NCBI GenBank assembly: GCA_037176705.1
Contig: CM073890.1
Span: 102,042,591 to 102,106,590 of the forward strand
Source: Molossus alvarezi
Lineage: Eukaryota > Chordata > Mammalia > Chiroptera > Molossidae
Direction of reading: 5' to 3'
DNA length: 64,000 nucleotides
Below the pieces are notes generated by a model, which had not been told where the DNA came from, made no database searches, and saw nothing but the letters and a program-made list of their open reading frames with translations. Shown here in pieces: positions 23,371 through 34,944 of the stretch (positions are counted from its first letter, which is position 1; every line of letters begins with the position of its first letter). Position numbers and translations under genes: made by a program.

Positions 23371-26300
23371 ATGGCAATGAATAAGTACATATCAATAATA
23401 ACCTTAAATGTGAATGGACTGAACGTCCTCATTAAAAGACACAGAGTAGTTGATTGGATAAAAAAGCATGACTCATGTATATGTTGTTTACAAGAGAACC
23501 AGCTCACAACAAAAGACTCACAAAAGTTGAAAGTGAAGGGATGGGGAAAAAACTTCCAAGAAAACAAAAAAGAAAAAAAGTTGAGGTAGCAACATTCAAA
23601 TCTGATAAAATAGATTTCAAAATGAAGCCCATACCTAGAGACAAGGAAAGCCAGTACATAATATTGAAAGGATCTATCCAACAGGAAGATATAACCTTGG
23701 TAAACATATATGCACCCAATATAGGAGCACCAACATATATTTAAAATCTGGAGGACTTCAAAGGAGAAATCAACAGCAATACAATCATAGCAGGGGACTT
23801 CAACACCTGGCTGACATTACTGGATAGATCCTCTAGAAAAAAACTAGCAAGGAAACAGAGATTCTAATGAAGCACTAGACCAAATGTATTTAATAGCTAT
23901 CTACAGAGAATTACATCCCAAAACTTCAGAATTCACATTCTTCTCAAGTGCACATGGGACATTCTCAAAGATAGAGCACATGTTAGGACACAAACTAAGT
24001 CTCTACAAGTTCAAGAAGATTGAAATCATATCAAGCATATTCTCAGATCACAATGGCATGAAACTAGAAATCAATTGCAACAAAAACATGCAAAGACATT
24101 TGATGGAGGCTAAATAGCATGTTATTAAACAATGAATGAATTACAAAGGAGATCAAGGAAGAAATTAAAAACATCCTGGAAACCAATGAAAATAAACACA
24201 CAACACAAAATCTATGGGATGCAGTTGAATGCAGTCCTAGGAGGGAAGTTCATACCACTATAGGCCTACCTCATGAATCAGGAAAATCTCTAATAGACTA
24301 TCTAACCTCCTCACAACTTAAAGAACTAGAAAGCAAACAAAAAGAAAACCCCAGAACAAGTGGAAGGAAAGAAATAGTAATGATCACAGCAGAAATAAAT
24401 GATATAGACCAAAAATCAATTCAAAAGATCAATGAAACAAAGAGCTGGTTCTTTGAAAATATAAACAAGATTGATGGATCCTTAGCTAGAGTCACCAAGA
24501 AACAAAGAAAGAAAACTCAAATACACAAAATCAGAAATGAAAGAGGAGAAGTAACAACTGACACCACAGAAATACAACAGATCATTAACAAATAGTATGA
24601 ACAGTTATATGGCAACAAATTGGACAATCTAAGCAAAATGGACAAATTTCTAGAAACACAGTCTCCCAAAACTGAACCAGGAAGAGATAGAAAACTTTAA
24701 ACAGACCGATAAAAACTAAGGAAATTGAAGATGTAATCAAGACCCTCCCAGCAAACAAAAGCCCAGGCCTGGATGGCTTCATGGGGGAGTTTTACCAAAC
24801 ATTCAAAGAACTAACACACATTCTCCTCAAACTATTCCAACAAATTCAAGATGAAGGAAGACATCCAAACTCATTTTATGAGGCTGGCAGAATTCTAATT
24901 CCAAAACCAGATAAAGACACTACAAAGAAAGAAAACTACAGGCCAATATCCCTGATGAACATAGATGTCAAAATCCTGAACAAAATACTAGCAAATCAGA
25001 TCCAGCAATATATTAAAAAAATTATTCACCCTGACCAAGTGAGATTCATCCCAGGGATGCAAGGCTGGTATAATATTCACAAATCAATAAGTGTCATATA
25101 CCACATAAACAAAATGAAAGATAAAAACCATATGATTATATCAATAGATGCTGAAAAAACATTTGACAAAATCCAGCACCCATTTTTTATAAATATGCCC
25201 AGCAATGTGGGAATAGAGGGATCGTATCTAGACATTAAAAAGGCCATATATGAAAAACATACAGCCAACATCATACTCAATGGGCAAAATCAAAAAGCTT
25301 TTCTCTTAAGAACAGAACAAGATAGGGATGCCCACTTAACCACTCTTATCTAACATAGTACTGGAAGTCTTAGCCACGGTAATCAGACATGAAGAAAAAA
25401 TAAAAGGGATCCAAATTGGAAAGGAGGAAGTGAAACTGTCATTATTCGCAGATGACATGATATTGTATATAGAAAACCCTAAAGACTCCATCAAAATCTA
25501 CTAGACTTAATAAACAAATTTGGCAAGATTGTAGGATATAAAATTAACATTAAGAAAGTGACAGAATTCTTATACACCAATAATGAACTCACAGAAAGAA
25601 AAACTAGAAAAAAATCTCATTTACCATTGCAGCAATTAAAAATTAAAAAAAAATTAAGATACCTAGGAATAAATTTAACTAAATGAATGAATGACCTATT
25701 TGCAGAAAACTACAGGTCATTGAAAAAAGAAATAGAGGAAGATATAAAAAGGTGGAAGCACATACCTTGTTCATGGATTGGAATAATCAACATTATTAAA
25801 ATGTCCTTACTACCCAGAGCCATCTATTGATTCAATGCAATCTCCATCAAAATACCAACGACATACATCACAGAACTAGAACAAACACTTCGAAAGTTCA
25901 TATGGAACCAAAAAAGATCCCGAATAGCGACAGCAATCTTGAAAAAGAAGGGAAAAGTAGGTGGAATCATAATACTGGATGTCAGGTTATATTACAAAGC
26001 CACTGTAATCAAAACTGCCTGGTACTGGCACAAGAACAGGCATATAGATCAGTGGAACAGCACAGAAATTGAGGAAATTAACCAAAGACATGATGCTCAA
26101 TTAATACTTGACAAAGGTGGCAAAAGCATACAATGGAGTAAAGACAGCCTCTTTAATAAATGGTGTTAGGAAAAGGGGACAGCTACATGGAAAAAAATGA
26201 AACTAGACCATCAACTTACACCATACACAAGAATAAACTCAAAATGGATAAAAGACTTAGATGTGACTCATGAATCCATAAAAATCCTAGAAGAAAATGT

Positions 26301-27105
26301 AGGCAACATAATTTCAGACATCATACTCAGCAGAATTTTCACTGATACATCACCTAAGGCAACAGAAACGAAGGAAAAAATGAGCACATGGGGCTACATC
26401 AAACTAAAAACCTTCTGCACAGCCAAAGAAACAACCATCTAAATGGAAAGTTACCCACTATATGGGGAGCATAATTGCCAATGATATATCAGATAAGGGG
26501 TTAATTTCCAAAATATAGAGAGTGCTCATACACTCAACAAAAGGAAGACAAAGAACTGAATATAAGAAATGGACAGAGGACCTAAATAGACACCTCTCCA
26601 AAAAGGACATACAAATAGCCAAGAGACAGACATATGAAGAAATGCTCAATGTCACTAACCATCAGAGAGATGCAAATTAAAACAACTGTGAGGTACCACC
26701 TCACACCTGTCAGAATGGCTGCCATCAACAAATCATCAAACAACAAGAGCTGACGAGGGTGTGGAGAAAAGGGGACTCTAGTACACTGCTGGTGGGAATG
26801 CAGACTGGTACAGCCACTATGGAAAACAGTATGGTGTTTCCTGAAAAAATTAAAAATTGAATTGCCATTTGACCCAGTGATCCCATTTCTAGGAATATAT
26901 GCTAAGAAGCCTCAATACATATGTATTCCTATGTTCATAGCAGCAGTGGTACATACACACAATGGAGTACTATGCAGCTGTAAGAAAGAAAGATCTTTTA
27001 TCCTTTGAGCTGACATGGAGGGACCTGGAGAGTATTATGCTAAGTGAAATGAGCCAATCAGAGAAAGACAAATACCACATGATAGCACTTATTTGTGTAA
27101 TATAA
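23371..27105 (+). pseudogene. L1 ORF2 pseudogene (endonuclease / reverse transcriptase)
   Basis: The start MAMNKYISIITLNVNGLN at 23371 opens the endonuclease. Its LQENQLT (about 23490), GDFNT (about 23794) and SDHNGMK (24044-24064) motifs are visible across a frameshift near 23570 and stops at 23742 and 24115. The reverse transcriptase follows. The 190-codon frame 24781-25353 holds [26 protein letters not shown] and [15 protein letters not shown], with R where G is usual. The TRQGCPLSP motif near 25310 is frameshifted, but the catalytic FADDM survives at 25445-25459. The C-terminal Cys-rich knuckle keeps [14 protein letters not shown], but the preceding Trp codon is TGA (26751-26753). The frame would end at TAA 27103-27105. 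In intact L1 this protein nicks DNA and copies L1 or SINE RNA. Confidence 0.92.
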
Positions 27106-27357
27106 TGAACAAGGTGGGCTGATGAACAGAATAGACCCAGGGACCTAGAAAGGAGTATAATTCAGACTGACAAACCTCAGAGGAGGGGGGCCGGGGGGAT
27201 GGATGAGATGACCTGAAGAACTCACATGCATATATGCATAACCAATGTACATAGACAACTTTGCTGGGGGGGGCAGTTGGGGGATGGAATAGGGAGGAGC
27301 ATATCTGGGGGGGGGGGAAACATGTGTAACAAAAATAAATTAAGAAAAATTGAAAAA
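27106..27357 (+). other. L1 3' UTR with G-rich tracts and A-rich tail
   Basis: It runs from the ORF2 stop to AACAAAAATAAATTAAG. G-runs lie at 27184-27189, 27193-27198, 27266-27273, 27279-27283 and 27307-27317. They form the purine-rich, G-quadruplex-prone segment that L1 3' UTRs commonly carry. The 3' half matches the L1 half of the chimera at 38761-39060. Confidence 0.85.
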
Positions 27358-27629
27358 ATAAATAGATATTGCTCGAAGGTTGTTTCCTACATGGAAGGTT
27401 AGAGTGTGAGTAAAAGTTGGAATGTTAGGGAAAGAGATGTTTTGGGGAATAAGTAGTCTCTGTTAGCTAGAATATGGAGCACACAATAGGAGGTTAAACA
27501 TTAAGGCTGGCAAAGTCAATTGAAGTAATGTTCAGAGGCTGGAAACTATCTTGAAGTGTTTTTAGTTCATTAGGTGTTATGATTCTTGAATGATTTTCAT
27601 TAAGGGTCTAATAAGATTGTAACAAGATG

Positions 27630-28050
27630 TGACGGTTAACTTTATGTATCAACTTGACTGGGTCAAGGGGTACTAAATACATATTATTTCTTCATGTGTC
27701 CATGGGGGTTTTTCCAGATGAGATCAGTATTTGAAGGGTGAATTTGGTAAGAAGATTATTCTCTCCACCGTGGGTAGATGGGTATCATCCATTCTGTTGA
27801 AATCTGGAATAGAACAGGAGTGGAGGAAAGAGGAACTAGCCCCTTCAGCTTCCAATCTCCCACTAGAGCTGGGGCAAAGCTCTTCTTGGGCTGACACCTG
27901 CCCCATGGCCCTGGTGGTCCCCAGGCCTTCAGACTCAGGGGGACCACGTCATGACTTTCCTGGGCCTCCACTCACAGAAGGCAGATCACAGACTTCTCAG
28001 CCTCCATAATCACGTGAACCAATCCCTCAGCAAATCTCTTCATATACATA
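27630..28050 (+). mobile_element. LTR-like mammalian interspersed repeat (probable ERVL/MaLR class)
   Basis: It starts TGACGGTTAACTTTATGTATCAACTTGACTGGG in outline. It passes through GGTATCATCCATTCTGTTGAA (about 27780) and CTTTCCTGGGCCTCCA (about 27955). It approaches its end with CTTCTCAGCCTCCATAATCACGTGAACCAAT (about 27991). This is a familiar ancient LTR-like pattern, but I cannot name the subfamily. The terminal part after about 28050 is missing. No retroviral gene is adjacent. Confidence 0.55.
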
Positions 28051-29229
28051 TTAGTGATTTTTCATGAGGTTTCGGAAAGATCTGTTCCTTTCTTGTTGGA
28101 AGGATAGTGCAGAAATGAGAAAAGGCTGGCACACAGGTTGCTCCTTCCATCTCCTAGATGATAATGAAGGTGATGGTAATGAAGACAGAGGAAGGGGTTG
28201 TCAAAAAGCAGTTTTGGAGATGTGATCTGTAGGACTGAGATCTCGTGGTGTAAGGTAAATGAAGGGGAAGTCAGAACAGAGGTTAATCATAGAGTTCCAC
28301 ACCTGCTTGAGAGACAGGAGCCAAGCCATTGACAGAACTTAAGAAATCAGAACAAAAGAAATCAAATTTTGAAATATGGATATCAATTAGTCAACACTGG
28401 AATATTTAGGTGTCTGCGTCATAAGACAGTGAGGATAGAAAAATACTTCATGTGTATATCTGACAGTTACGAGCACAGGATGAGAGACCCGAAACCCTGG
28501 AAGCAGAGGGAGGTCAGTGGGCCTGAAGAGCACACATTAGGATACGCTCTCCTCCCCTTTGCCCTTCTCTGGCTATGATGTTATCAGCCTCCCAGGCAAA
28601 AATCGGCTGGATTTTAAACTTTATTTCACCTACCATGTCATTCTTTCCTTTTCGCACGGGTACGGAAGTTGCTAAAAGCAGACATTTTCCACACTGATAA
28701 GTGTGACCAATATTCATTTTCTCTTTTATTCAAAATAGGGAACTTGCTTTACCTGAGGCTGTAATAAGTTCCTCCTCCCCCTCTCCCCCCCAAGAAACGT
28801 TTCTCTAACTTCTATTTCAGCTGCTACTGCCATGTAATGTAGCTTTTACCAATGAGATAGAGGCAGACCTTCCTGGGAGCCCTTCAAAGAGAGCTCATCA
28901 GTACAACAGCAACTTCATTTGTGTTTTGTCTTCGTATTTCATGAAACACCTGCTTAATGGCCAGGCCTCAGGCAACCGTCCTGCCAGTGTAAAAATGAGG
29001 ATCCCACCAAAAGGATGGATGTGAGATGTTAGAGGATCTTAAAAGAACAATGTTAGAAGAGACTGGTTGGCTTTGAAAACATGTGGGAGTCACAGCAACA
29101 GTACTGGATTATTATTAATTTTTTTTTTTCACTTAAAAAGTTTCTAAAAGTAAAAACATACTTTTAACCATTGTTTTGGACCTCATTGATTCTTTTGCCC
29201 AAATGCAATTCCTAACTGATAAAATTAAT
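28051..29229. other. Unassigned noncoding sequence
   Basis: Mixed composition; 28350-28980 is unique-looking with some retained CpGs. No exon or repeat is confidently recognised. Confidence 0.4.
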
Positions 29230-29720
29230 TCAATGTGTTCTTGACCCAGCTTTTGCCACTCTAAAGAGCCGACTTAGTACCATCCTGAGAAATGTGTACA
29301 TTTTCAGGGAAAGAAATAGTAGTGTGCTATGCTGAGCCTCATAATCGATGTGGCTTAACAATGTGTGTTCAACTAGGGGTAGATTTTAAAGACGGGTATG
29401 GTTTTTCGATGACAGGCTTATTTATCACTTTAATATTCCTTCAGCTTTCTGTTCCAATTGTCTGTGTTGATAGGAGCAAGCATGAATTCCATGTTAGCAA
29501 CCGCAGCATCAATCATGGGCACCAGCTGAGAAAGCAGAACATCCTAAAGTCCCTGATTCCATATTCCTGTCATGCTGGCCCAGTGCAGTGTGAAATGCAT
29601 GCTGATCTATTAGGGGTTGATAAAAAGCAACATGATTAACACATGATTTATATCCTTTGAGATCGACAGCGTATAGAAAATAGTGACAAATGGAGGATCT
29701 AGTGGGACTGAGAAACATTA
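29230..29720. promoter_or_regulatory. Candidate conserved noncoding block
   Basis: Repeat-free and unusually complex for this window. It retains CpGs (AATCGATGTGG, AGACGGGTATGG, TTTTTCGATGACAGG, AACCGCAGC, GATCGACAGCG) that neutral mammalian DNA tends to lose. It has motif-like words such as ATTCCATGTTAGC, GTGAAATGCATGCTGATC and CAACATGATTAACACATGATTTAT. The 115-codon frame across it (29292-29639) shows no protein-family features. Enhancer-like status is inferred from appearance only. Confidence 0.35.
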
Positions 29721-30937
29721 TATTAAAAGTAGAAAGCCTGATTACCTTATCTTGTATAATTCATCATTCTTGCTTTCATGTTTTCTCCCCTTCTACCAGC
29801 ACAATCAAATAAACAAATAAAATAAAAAGTGCATGTTGGACTTACATTGCATCCTCTTAGAACAAATGCAAGTTTTACTCTTAAGGAATATCTAAAATTT
29901 CACATGTTAGACTTTGTAAATAATGACCTAATAAAAATACTCCAATCAAATTGAACCAGTCAAAAAATTAAACTCACTCTGCAAGACTGTGTGGCTTATT
30001 CATTCAAAAACTCAAGTGATACAAAACAGAGCTTGTTTATTAATGCTTTAACTGATCCAGGTGAAAACTTCTATAAAATATTTGAAGAAATGCTTCATAT
30101 CAACTAGGAGAAAATTTTGGTGGCCTGACCAATAGATATTTACTTCTATGCTGACAGAATCTCATTTCTGTGTTCATCCTTCACCAACTCAATACATAGA
30201 AACTCATCTCCAGCTCCAAGTTTCGTACCCGATCAGTTTGAACCAATCATTCTGGCTTCATTCTCACTTCCAGTGATGCATTTAGGCATTGGCTTGTGAA
30301 GCAGTTCTAGCCAATTAGATAAATAGGCATGTTTTTCAGGGACCTCTAGGATAGGTTACTATTATCTTTTGAAAAAACCTTCCCTTCCCATTCACTGGCC
30401 CTCTGCATTTCTGGGTGTTTGGGTTTGAACCGCAACAGATTTTTTCTGGTCCCATAAAGAGTTATCCTGTGGACAAACCAACATGCTAGGGGCAGCAGAA
30501 GCAGGATGCTTTATTTCTTAATTTTTAAGCCAGGCAAGTAAGTTTTCTGACATTTGCATCCAAAAGGATGCTGATAGAAAACATGATGTCTATTGTGGGC
30601 ATGCCTGCCATTATTGTAAATTTCTTGTTTATATTTTTCACAAATTTTAATCTAAAAATAAGTATATTTTCCATTTTCTATTAACTTAAGAGAGATTCAA
30701 TGATCTGGAATGTAATCTCCGTTGTTGTTTTTTTGTTTTGTTTTTAACTTAGAGCACTCATTTCCTGAGGTTAAAAATTCAGATACCTGGACAGTACTTG
30801 AAACCTACTGTCTAAGCATATTTAAAGGGGATGACCAAGATTTTTAACTTAAAAATATTAATTGCTTGACCAAGATATCTAAATATTTTAAAAAATCACT
30901 CTTCATTGTTTTAGTTGTTTGAGAAATATTGATAGAT
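29721..30937. other. Unassigned noncoding sequence
   Basis: 30120-30420 has the feel of an old transposon, but I could not match it. The remainder is AT-rich. Confidence 0.4.
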
Positions 30938-31197
30938 ATATAATACTTTTTTTGTAACCCTCACCCGAGGATATTCTTCCATTTATGTTCAGATAGAGTG
31001 GGGGAGTGGGGAAGAGAGAGAGAGAAACATTGATGTGAGAGAGACATATGACTTGGTTGCCTCCTGCATGACCCCGACCAGGGCCGGGGACCAAACCACA
31101 ACTGGAGTACATGCCCTTGACCTGAATCAAACCCTCAACTCTTTGGTCCATGGGCTGATGCTCTAACCACTTAGCTGACTGGCCAGTAATAAACTTT
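30938..31197 (-). mobile_element. Ves SINE, type A
   Basis: The body is about 30950-31186, with the terminal inverted repeat at 30958-30971 (CCCTCACCCGAGGA). The GA-rich block follows at 31000-31025 and the minus-strand head CTGGCCAGTCAGCTAAGTGG is at the right. Flanks TAATACTTTTTT and TAATAAACTTTTT look like an eroded duplication. Confidence 0.87.
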
Positions 31198-32186
31198 TTA
31201 GCATTTTTAACCTGGGCACCTTTGTAGCTTCTCCTTTAAATTAAAAAAATCCTATGATTTAATATTGTCATGAAGGCTATTTCAAACACTTCAAAATCTT
31301 ATTTTAAAACTAAGTAATTTTGCAAAAGTTAGTGCTCTCCAGTCTCAAAGATGTGTGTATCATGCATTACAATTCATGGACATAATTAGTATTAGCATCA
31401 GACCTTTCTAAGAATGTATTAAACCTACTCTTAACTATCTTAATCAAATTCCTAGAGTCTCGGCAAAAATTCTTAAAAAATGGAATCTGTACTATATTTA
31501 TAACAGATAAATAGCATTCAAAATTTTAAGATAGTATTTAGAGGGTTAGAAATGATATCAATAATGCACTATGCAAAAGATATAGAGTCCTATTTTACAA
31601 ACATTAATGAATCAATTTTATTGATGGTTAATTTAGGAAACTTCAGAGGACAACAACTCTGTTGTTGTATATGCTGACTCCATGACCTAATTGTAGAAGG
31701 AAATGTGTTGTGTTAAAAAGAGAAGTAAATACTTGTCAGACTCAGCAATGATAAAAAAAAATATATGGTTTTTGCTTGGGAGTCAGGTGCTGCAACTGAA
31801 CTTTATCATCTGCCTGCTGGTCATGAGAAGCAACAAGAGCTGGGGACAGAAAATACTCACTTTCCCAAATGTAAACCAGAGAATTTATGTGCTTTCCTCA
31901 AAGATACACTGCAGAGAGGATCTGAACGTTTCCTTTTCATAATATGCTGTGGTATGTACTGGTGATCAAACCAATTTGGCTTCTAAAGGATGTAGCCACC
32001 AAGGTCATTCCCAAAGATGTAAATAAGCAGACATTAAGAATGTGAGCGACACACTTTGTCAAGGTGTTCCATGGTAGTACAATTGGTTGTGATGTCTTTG
32101 TGAACCAGTTCTAAGAGGACTTAAAGCTGCTAATACGTCTGTAGAATTGAGGATACAGCACATACCTAGTGCTTAGTGTTAAATAT
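31198..32186. other. Unassigned noncoding sequence
   Basis: Two overlapping frames at 31703-31965 and a run of codon-like sequence to about 32100 were considered as a processed pseudogene, but I match no protein. The rest is AT-rich. Confidence 0.4.
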
Positions 32187-32451
32187 GCATGAAACAGCCC
32201 TGGCTGGTTTGGCTCAGCCGTTAGAGAGTCTGCCTGCGGTCCAGAGAGACCTGGGTTCGGTTCCCGCAAGGGCATGTACTGTGGTTGCAATTTGTACCCG
32301 GCCCTGGTTGGGTCAGGTAGGAGGCAGCCACTTGATGTGTCCCTTTCACATCGATGTTTCTCTCTCTCTCTCCCACTCTATCTGAACAAAAAATGGAAAA
32401 ATGTCCTCAAGTGAGGATTAAATAAATAAATAAATAAATAAGCATGAAACA
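32187..32451 (+). mobile_element. Ves SINE, type A, with 10-bp target-site duplication
   Basis: GCATGAAACA occurs at 32187-32196 and 32442-32451. The head GCCCTGGCTGGTTTGGCTCAG starts at 32197. The terminal inverted repeat TCCTCAAGTGAGGA at 32404-32417 is a perfect 6-bp stem. The tail is a (TAAA)n run of about six units. Confidence 0.94.
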
Positions 32452-32519
32452 TAATATCTTCATGGTTAGTTCTATTATAATTTTGGGAGTTATATTTTCA
32501 CATTCGAGTTTCACATTTC

Positions 32520-33470
32520 TACTTTTTATTATTAACACGCAGATGTGGGAGCCGTTTTCTGCAGCTACGATAATTTAGGTTTTCAAGGATTTTTTCCTGA
32601 CAAAGATAAAATTACTATTATGAAACACGAAGAAAGTCACCACTTTTCTGTTTAATTGCTAGCACACAGAATGACTTTCTCTTAAAATTTTTATCCAGGT
32701 TGTTTATACATATTGCGTGCTTAACAACCATAGTGAGAAGTGAAAACACAAAAGGGTATTTTACCAGAAACATATAAAGGTGCTCAACTTATTTCAAGGT
32801 CCATTAATAATTTATTCAAAGCAATCTTGATAAAGTTAGGAAATGAGCTCTTATTTCTATTTTCCTGCAAGATTGTTTCTCCAATTATTAGCATTTTTCA
32901 GTGAGATAGCATTGTAGGATTTTTTTAAATGGAAATATAAAACTAGAAGGTTTAATTTATTTTTAATTAGTGTGCTTATTTTTCTCATGTCCTAAAACGG
33001 GCATTAGTCTGGCTCCTTATAACCTGGTGCATGTTTTCCGAGTAAACTTAACAGACATTAGTAACACCCTGGCATATAAGAGCATGAAAAGAAAACATCA
33101 CTCGGTTGTTTTGTAAGTGATCATAAATGGCCATTAATTTTGGTTCCTAATTATAAGCTAATGGCTAATGATATTCAGATATTCTTTTTATTGCACCAAT
33201 TAAGAGGCTAGTTGTATGAGCAAAACATTTAAGATAAAATGTGTCATTTAAAAAAAAAACACACGACAATTTAGTGCTATTGGTGATGAAAATGAGATTA
33301 AATCACATTTTTACAAATCAAAAACCTGATCAACATAAGAGGCATCTAAGAGCTAGACAGCCTCAGCACACAGATCAGTTCATAAATCAGCAGAGACGTT
33401 TTTACCAGGACCACTAGCATTGCTGGAGTTGTGAATTCAACATTGATTTACTTATTTTTTTATTTCAAAT
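32520..33470. promoter_or_regulatory. Candidate conserved noncoding region
   Basis: Nearly 1 kb without a recognisable repeat, rich in homeodomain-like TAAT words. Examples are ATGGCCATTAATTTTGG (about 33127), CTAATTATAAGCTAATGGCTAATGATATTC (about 33147) and TTGCACCAATTAAGAGG (about 33191). It also has octamer-like and MEF2-like AT words. Such density is typical of developmental enhancers in gene deserts. Conservation itself could not be tested here. Confidence 0.3.
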
Positions 33471-33958
33471 ATGACAGCCACAAACCTTTGGGTTTTCGAT
33501 TTATGAGGCAGTTGAACAAAGTCCCTAGAAATTCAGAGCCAATACATCAAAGTTCTCAGTCCACCCCAAACTCGTTGCTCTCCGCTCTGTGCCCGTCCTC
33601 TGTGGGGTAGCCAGTCCAGGTCTCTCCATCCCCGGGGTCCTTCCTGAACCCACACCTCTCTTCCTAGCTGGATTATATGACCATCTCATCGCCTCCATTA
33701 AACTTTCTTCACACTCTAGTTAATACTGACCTGTTTTTTTTTTCTCTTTTTTTCCTAAATTATAGCACATCTTTTTTATACCTCTCCTTTTGGCAGAGAG
33801 TTGACCCTCACTGTTAGGACCAAATACCCCAGAAACAGAACTGAGCACCTTTTGTGAGTCAGAGTTTAAATCTGTTCGCCTTCCCTAGCTACCTATTGCT
33901 CTAGCCTAAGGCTGGGGGAATGGAGCAGTGGTCAACTTCTGGTCTCCACCCTAAATAT
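33471..33958. other. Unassigned noncoding sequence, partly GC-richer
   Basis: 33540-33720 is C-rich with a CCCCGGGGTCC palindrome near 33630. With 34320-34500 on the far side of the SINE it may be a split older repeat, but no family is recognised. Confidence 0.35.
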
Positions 33959-34230
33959 ACTAGCTTTAACCCTGGCCGGTTTGGCTCAGCGGTTAGAATG
34001 TCGGCCCGTGGACCAATGAGTCGCGGGTTCGATTCTGGTCAGGGGCATGTACCTCAGATGCAGTTCATCCCTGACCCTGGTAGGGGTTATACAGGAGGCA
34101 GCCACTTGATGTGTCCCTTTCACGTTGATATTTCTCTCTCTCTCTCTCTCTCTCAATCTCTCCCTCCCACTCTATCTGAGCTAAAGTGGAAAACAGTCCT
34201 TGGGTGAGGATAAAAACAATAAATAAATAA

Positions 34231-34271
<41 letters not shown>

Positions 34272-34276
34272 CTTTA
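33959..34276 (+). mobile_element. Ves SINE, type A, with microsatellite tail
   Basis: The head CCCTGGCCGGTTTGGCTCAGCGG starts at 33970 and is close to consensus. A pure (TC)n block occupies about 34133-34154, and the terminal repeat TCCTTGGGTGAGGA is at 34197-34210. The tail passes through (TAAA)n, (TA)n and (CA)n. ACTAGCTTTA (33959-33968) and ACTAACTTTA (34267-34276) flank the whole, placing the microsatellite inside the insertion. Confidence 0.9.
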
Positions 34277-34316
34277 CCCCCCAACACACACACACACACA
34301 CAGACACACACACACC
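34226..34316. repeat. (TA)n(CA)n compound microsatellite with second CA block
   Basis: Alternating TA then CA units run from about 34231 to 34268. A second CA-rich block is at about 34286-34315, beyond a short C-rich spacer. The first part is the SINE tail. Confidence 0.93.
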
Positions 34317-34504
34317 GGTGTTCCCGCTCTCCAAGTGTTGGGTCCACAGATGGAAGATTAATAGATATTACACATTTTCATAAGGCAGGAGCTAGTATTG
34401 GCCTGGCACGTAATTGGTTACTATTGGTTCTTTCTCTGGTATGCCCCTTTGTGGCTTTCTCCGATCTCTGGTACCCCAAAATTCTAACCAATACCCTCTT
34501 TTTA

Positions 34505-34795
34505 AATTAAATTTACTGTGGTGACATTGGTTAATAAAGTGATATGGGTTTCAAGTGTACAGTTCTATGATACATCCTCTGCATATTGTAGTCTGTGTCT
34601 ACAACCCAAAGTCAAATCATCTTCTGTCACTGCACGTTGGACCCCCGTTACTCTTTACGACCCTCCCACTCCCCTTCCCTCTGGGAACCACCATAGTTTT
34701 GTCTGTGTCCATGAGTGTGTGTTTGCTTGTCTGTTCATTTATTGCTTTCATAGCAATATCCCACATAGGAGTGAACTCATATGGTTCTTGACTTC
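34505..34795 (-). mobile_element. L1 3' UTR fragment, antisense
   Basis: TGACATTGGTTAATAAAGTGATATGGGTTTCAAGTGTACA at 34521 onward closely parallels 47918-47963, the start of another antisense L1. It is followed by the CCCACTCCCC..GGGAACCACCA block and CCACATAGGAGTGAACTCATATGG. It is a short relic with no ORF2 left. Confidence 0.75.
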
Positions 34796-34944
34796 TAAGG
34801 AAGCTGTGTTTCCTAAGGCCTGCTGTTTACATTCCTCCTTCTACAGATTCTTTCTGCTACAACACATTCATAGAGCACCTCCCCCCAAAGCACCCTTCCT
34901 CTCTCCCTAAGCCTCTTAACATTTCTTTGCAAGTCACTCATTAG

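Larger units (their letters stand above)
21570..27368 (+). mobile_element. Nearly full-length, inactivated L1 retrotransposon
   Basis: A single plus-strand L1 of about 5.8 kb. The 5' UTR is 21580-22448, starting AGGATTCCAAAATGGTGGC. ORF1 is 22449-23325, the inter-ORF gap is about 45 bp, ORF2 is 23371-27105, and the 3' UTR with G-runs and A-rich tail ends near 27357. Flanks AAACAGATAT and AAATAGATAT (around 21569-21579 and 27360-27369) are a plausible target-site duplication with one mismatch. Both ORFs carry stops and frameshifts, so the element cannot mobilise itself. It is far better preserved than the other L1 pieces here, implying a more recent, bat-lineage insertion. Antisense open frames inside it are shadows. 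Confidence 0.95.

Noticed and set aside
23202..23681. 159-codon minus-strand ORF
   Set aside because: Antisense shadow of the ORF1/ORF2 junction of the same L1.
31703..32160. Possible processed pseudogene (frames of 79 and 66 codons, then codon-like sequence)
   Set aside because: No protein family is recognised, and no poly(A) tract or duplication brackets it. Left as unassigned.
32197..32275. tRNA gene candidates from A-box and B-box motifs in SINE heads
   Set aside because: Each is followed by the SINE body and A-rich tail, flanked by duplications in many cases, and lacks a full cloverleaf acceptor stem.
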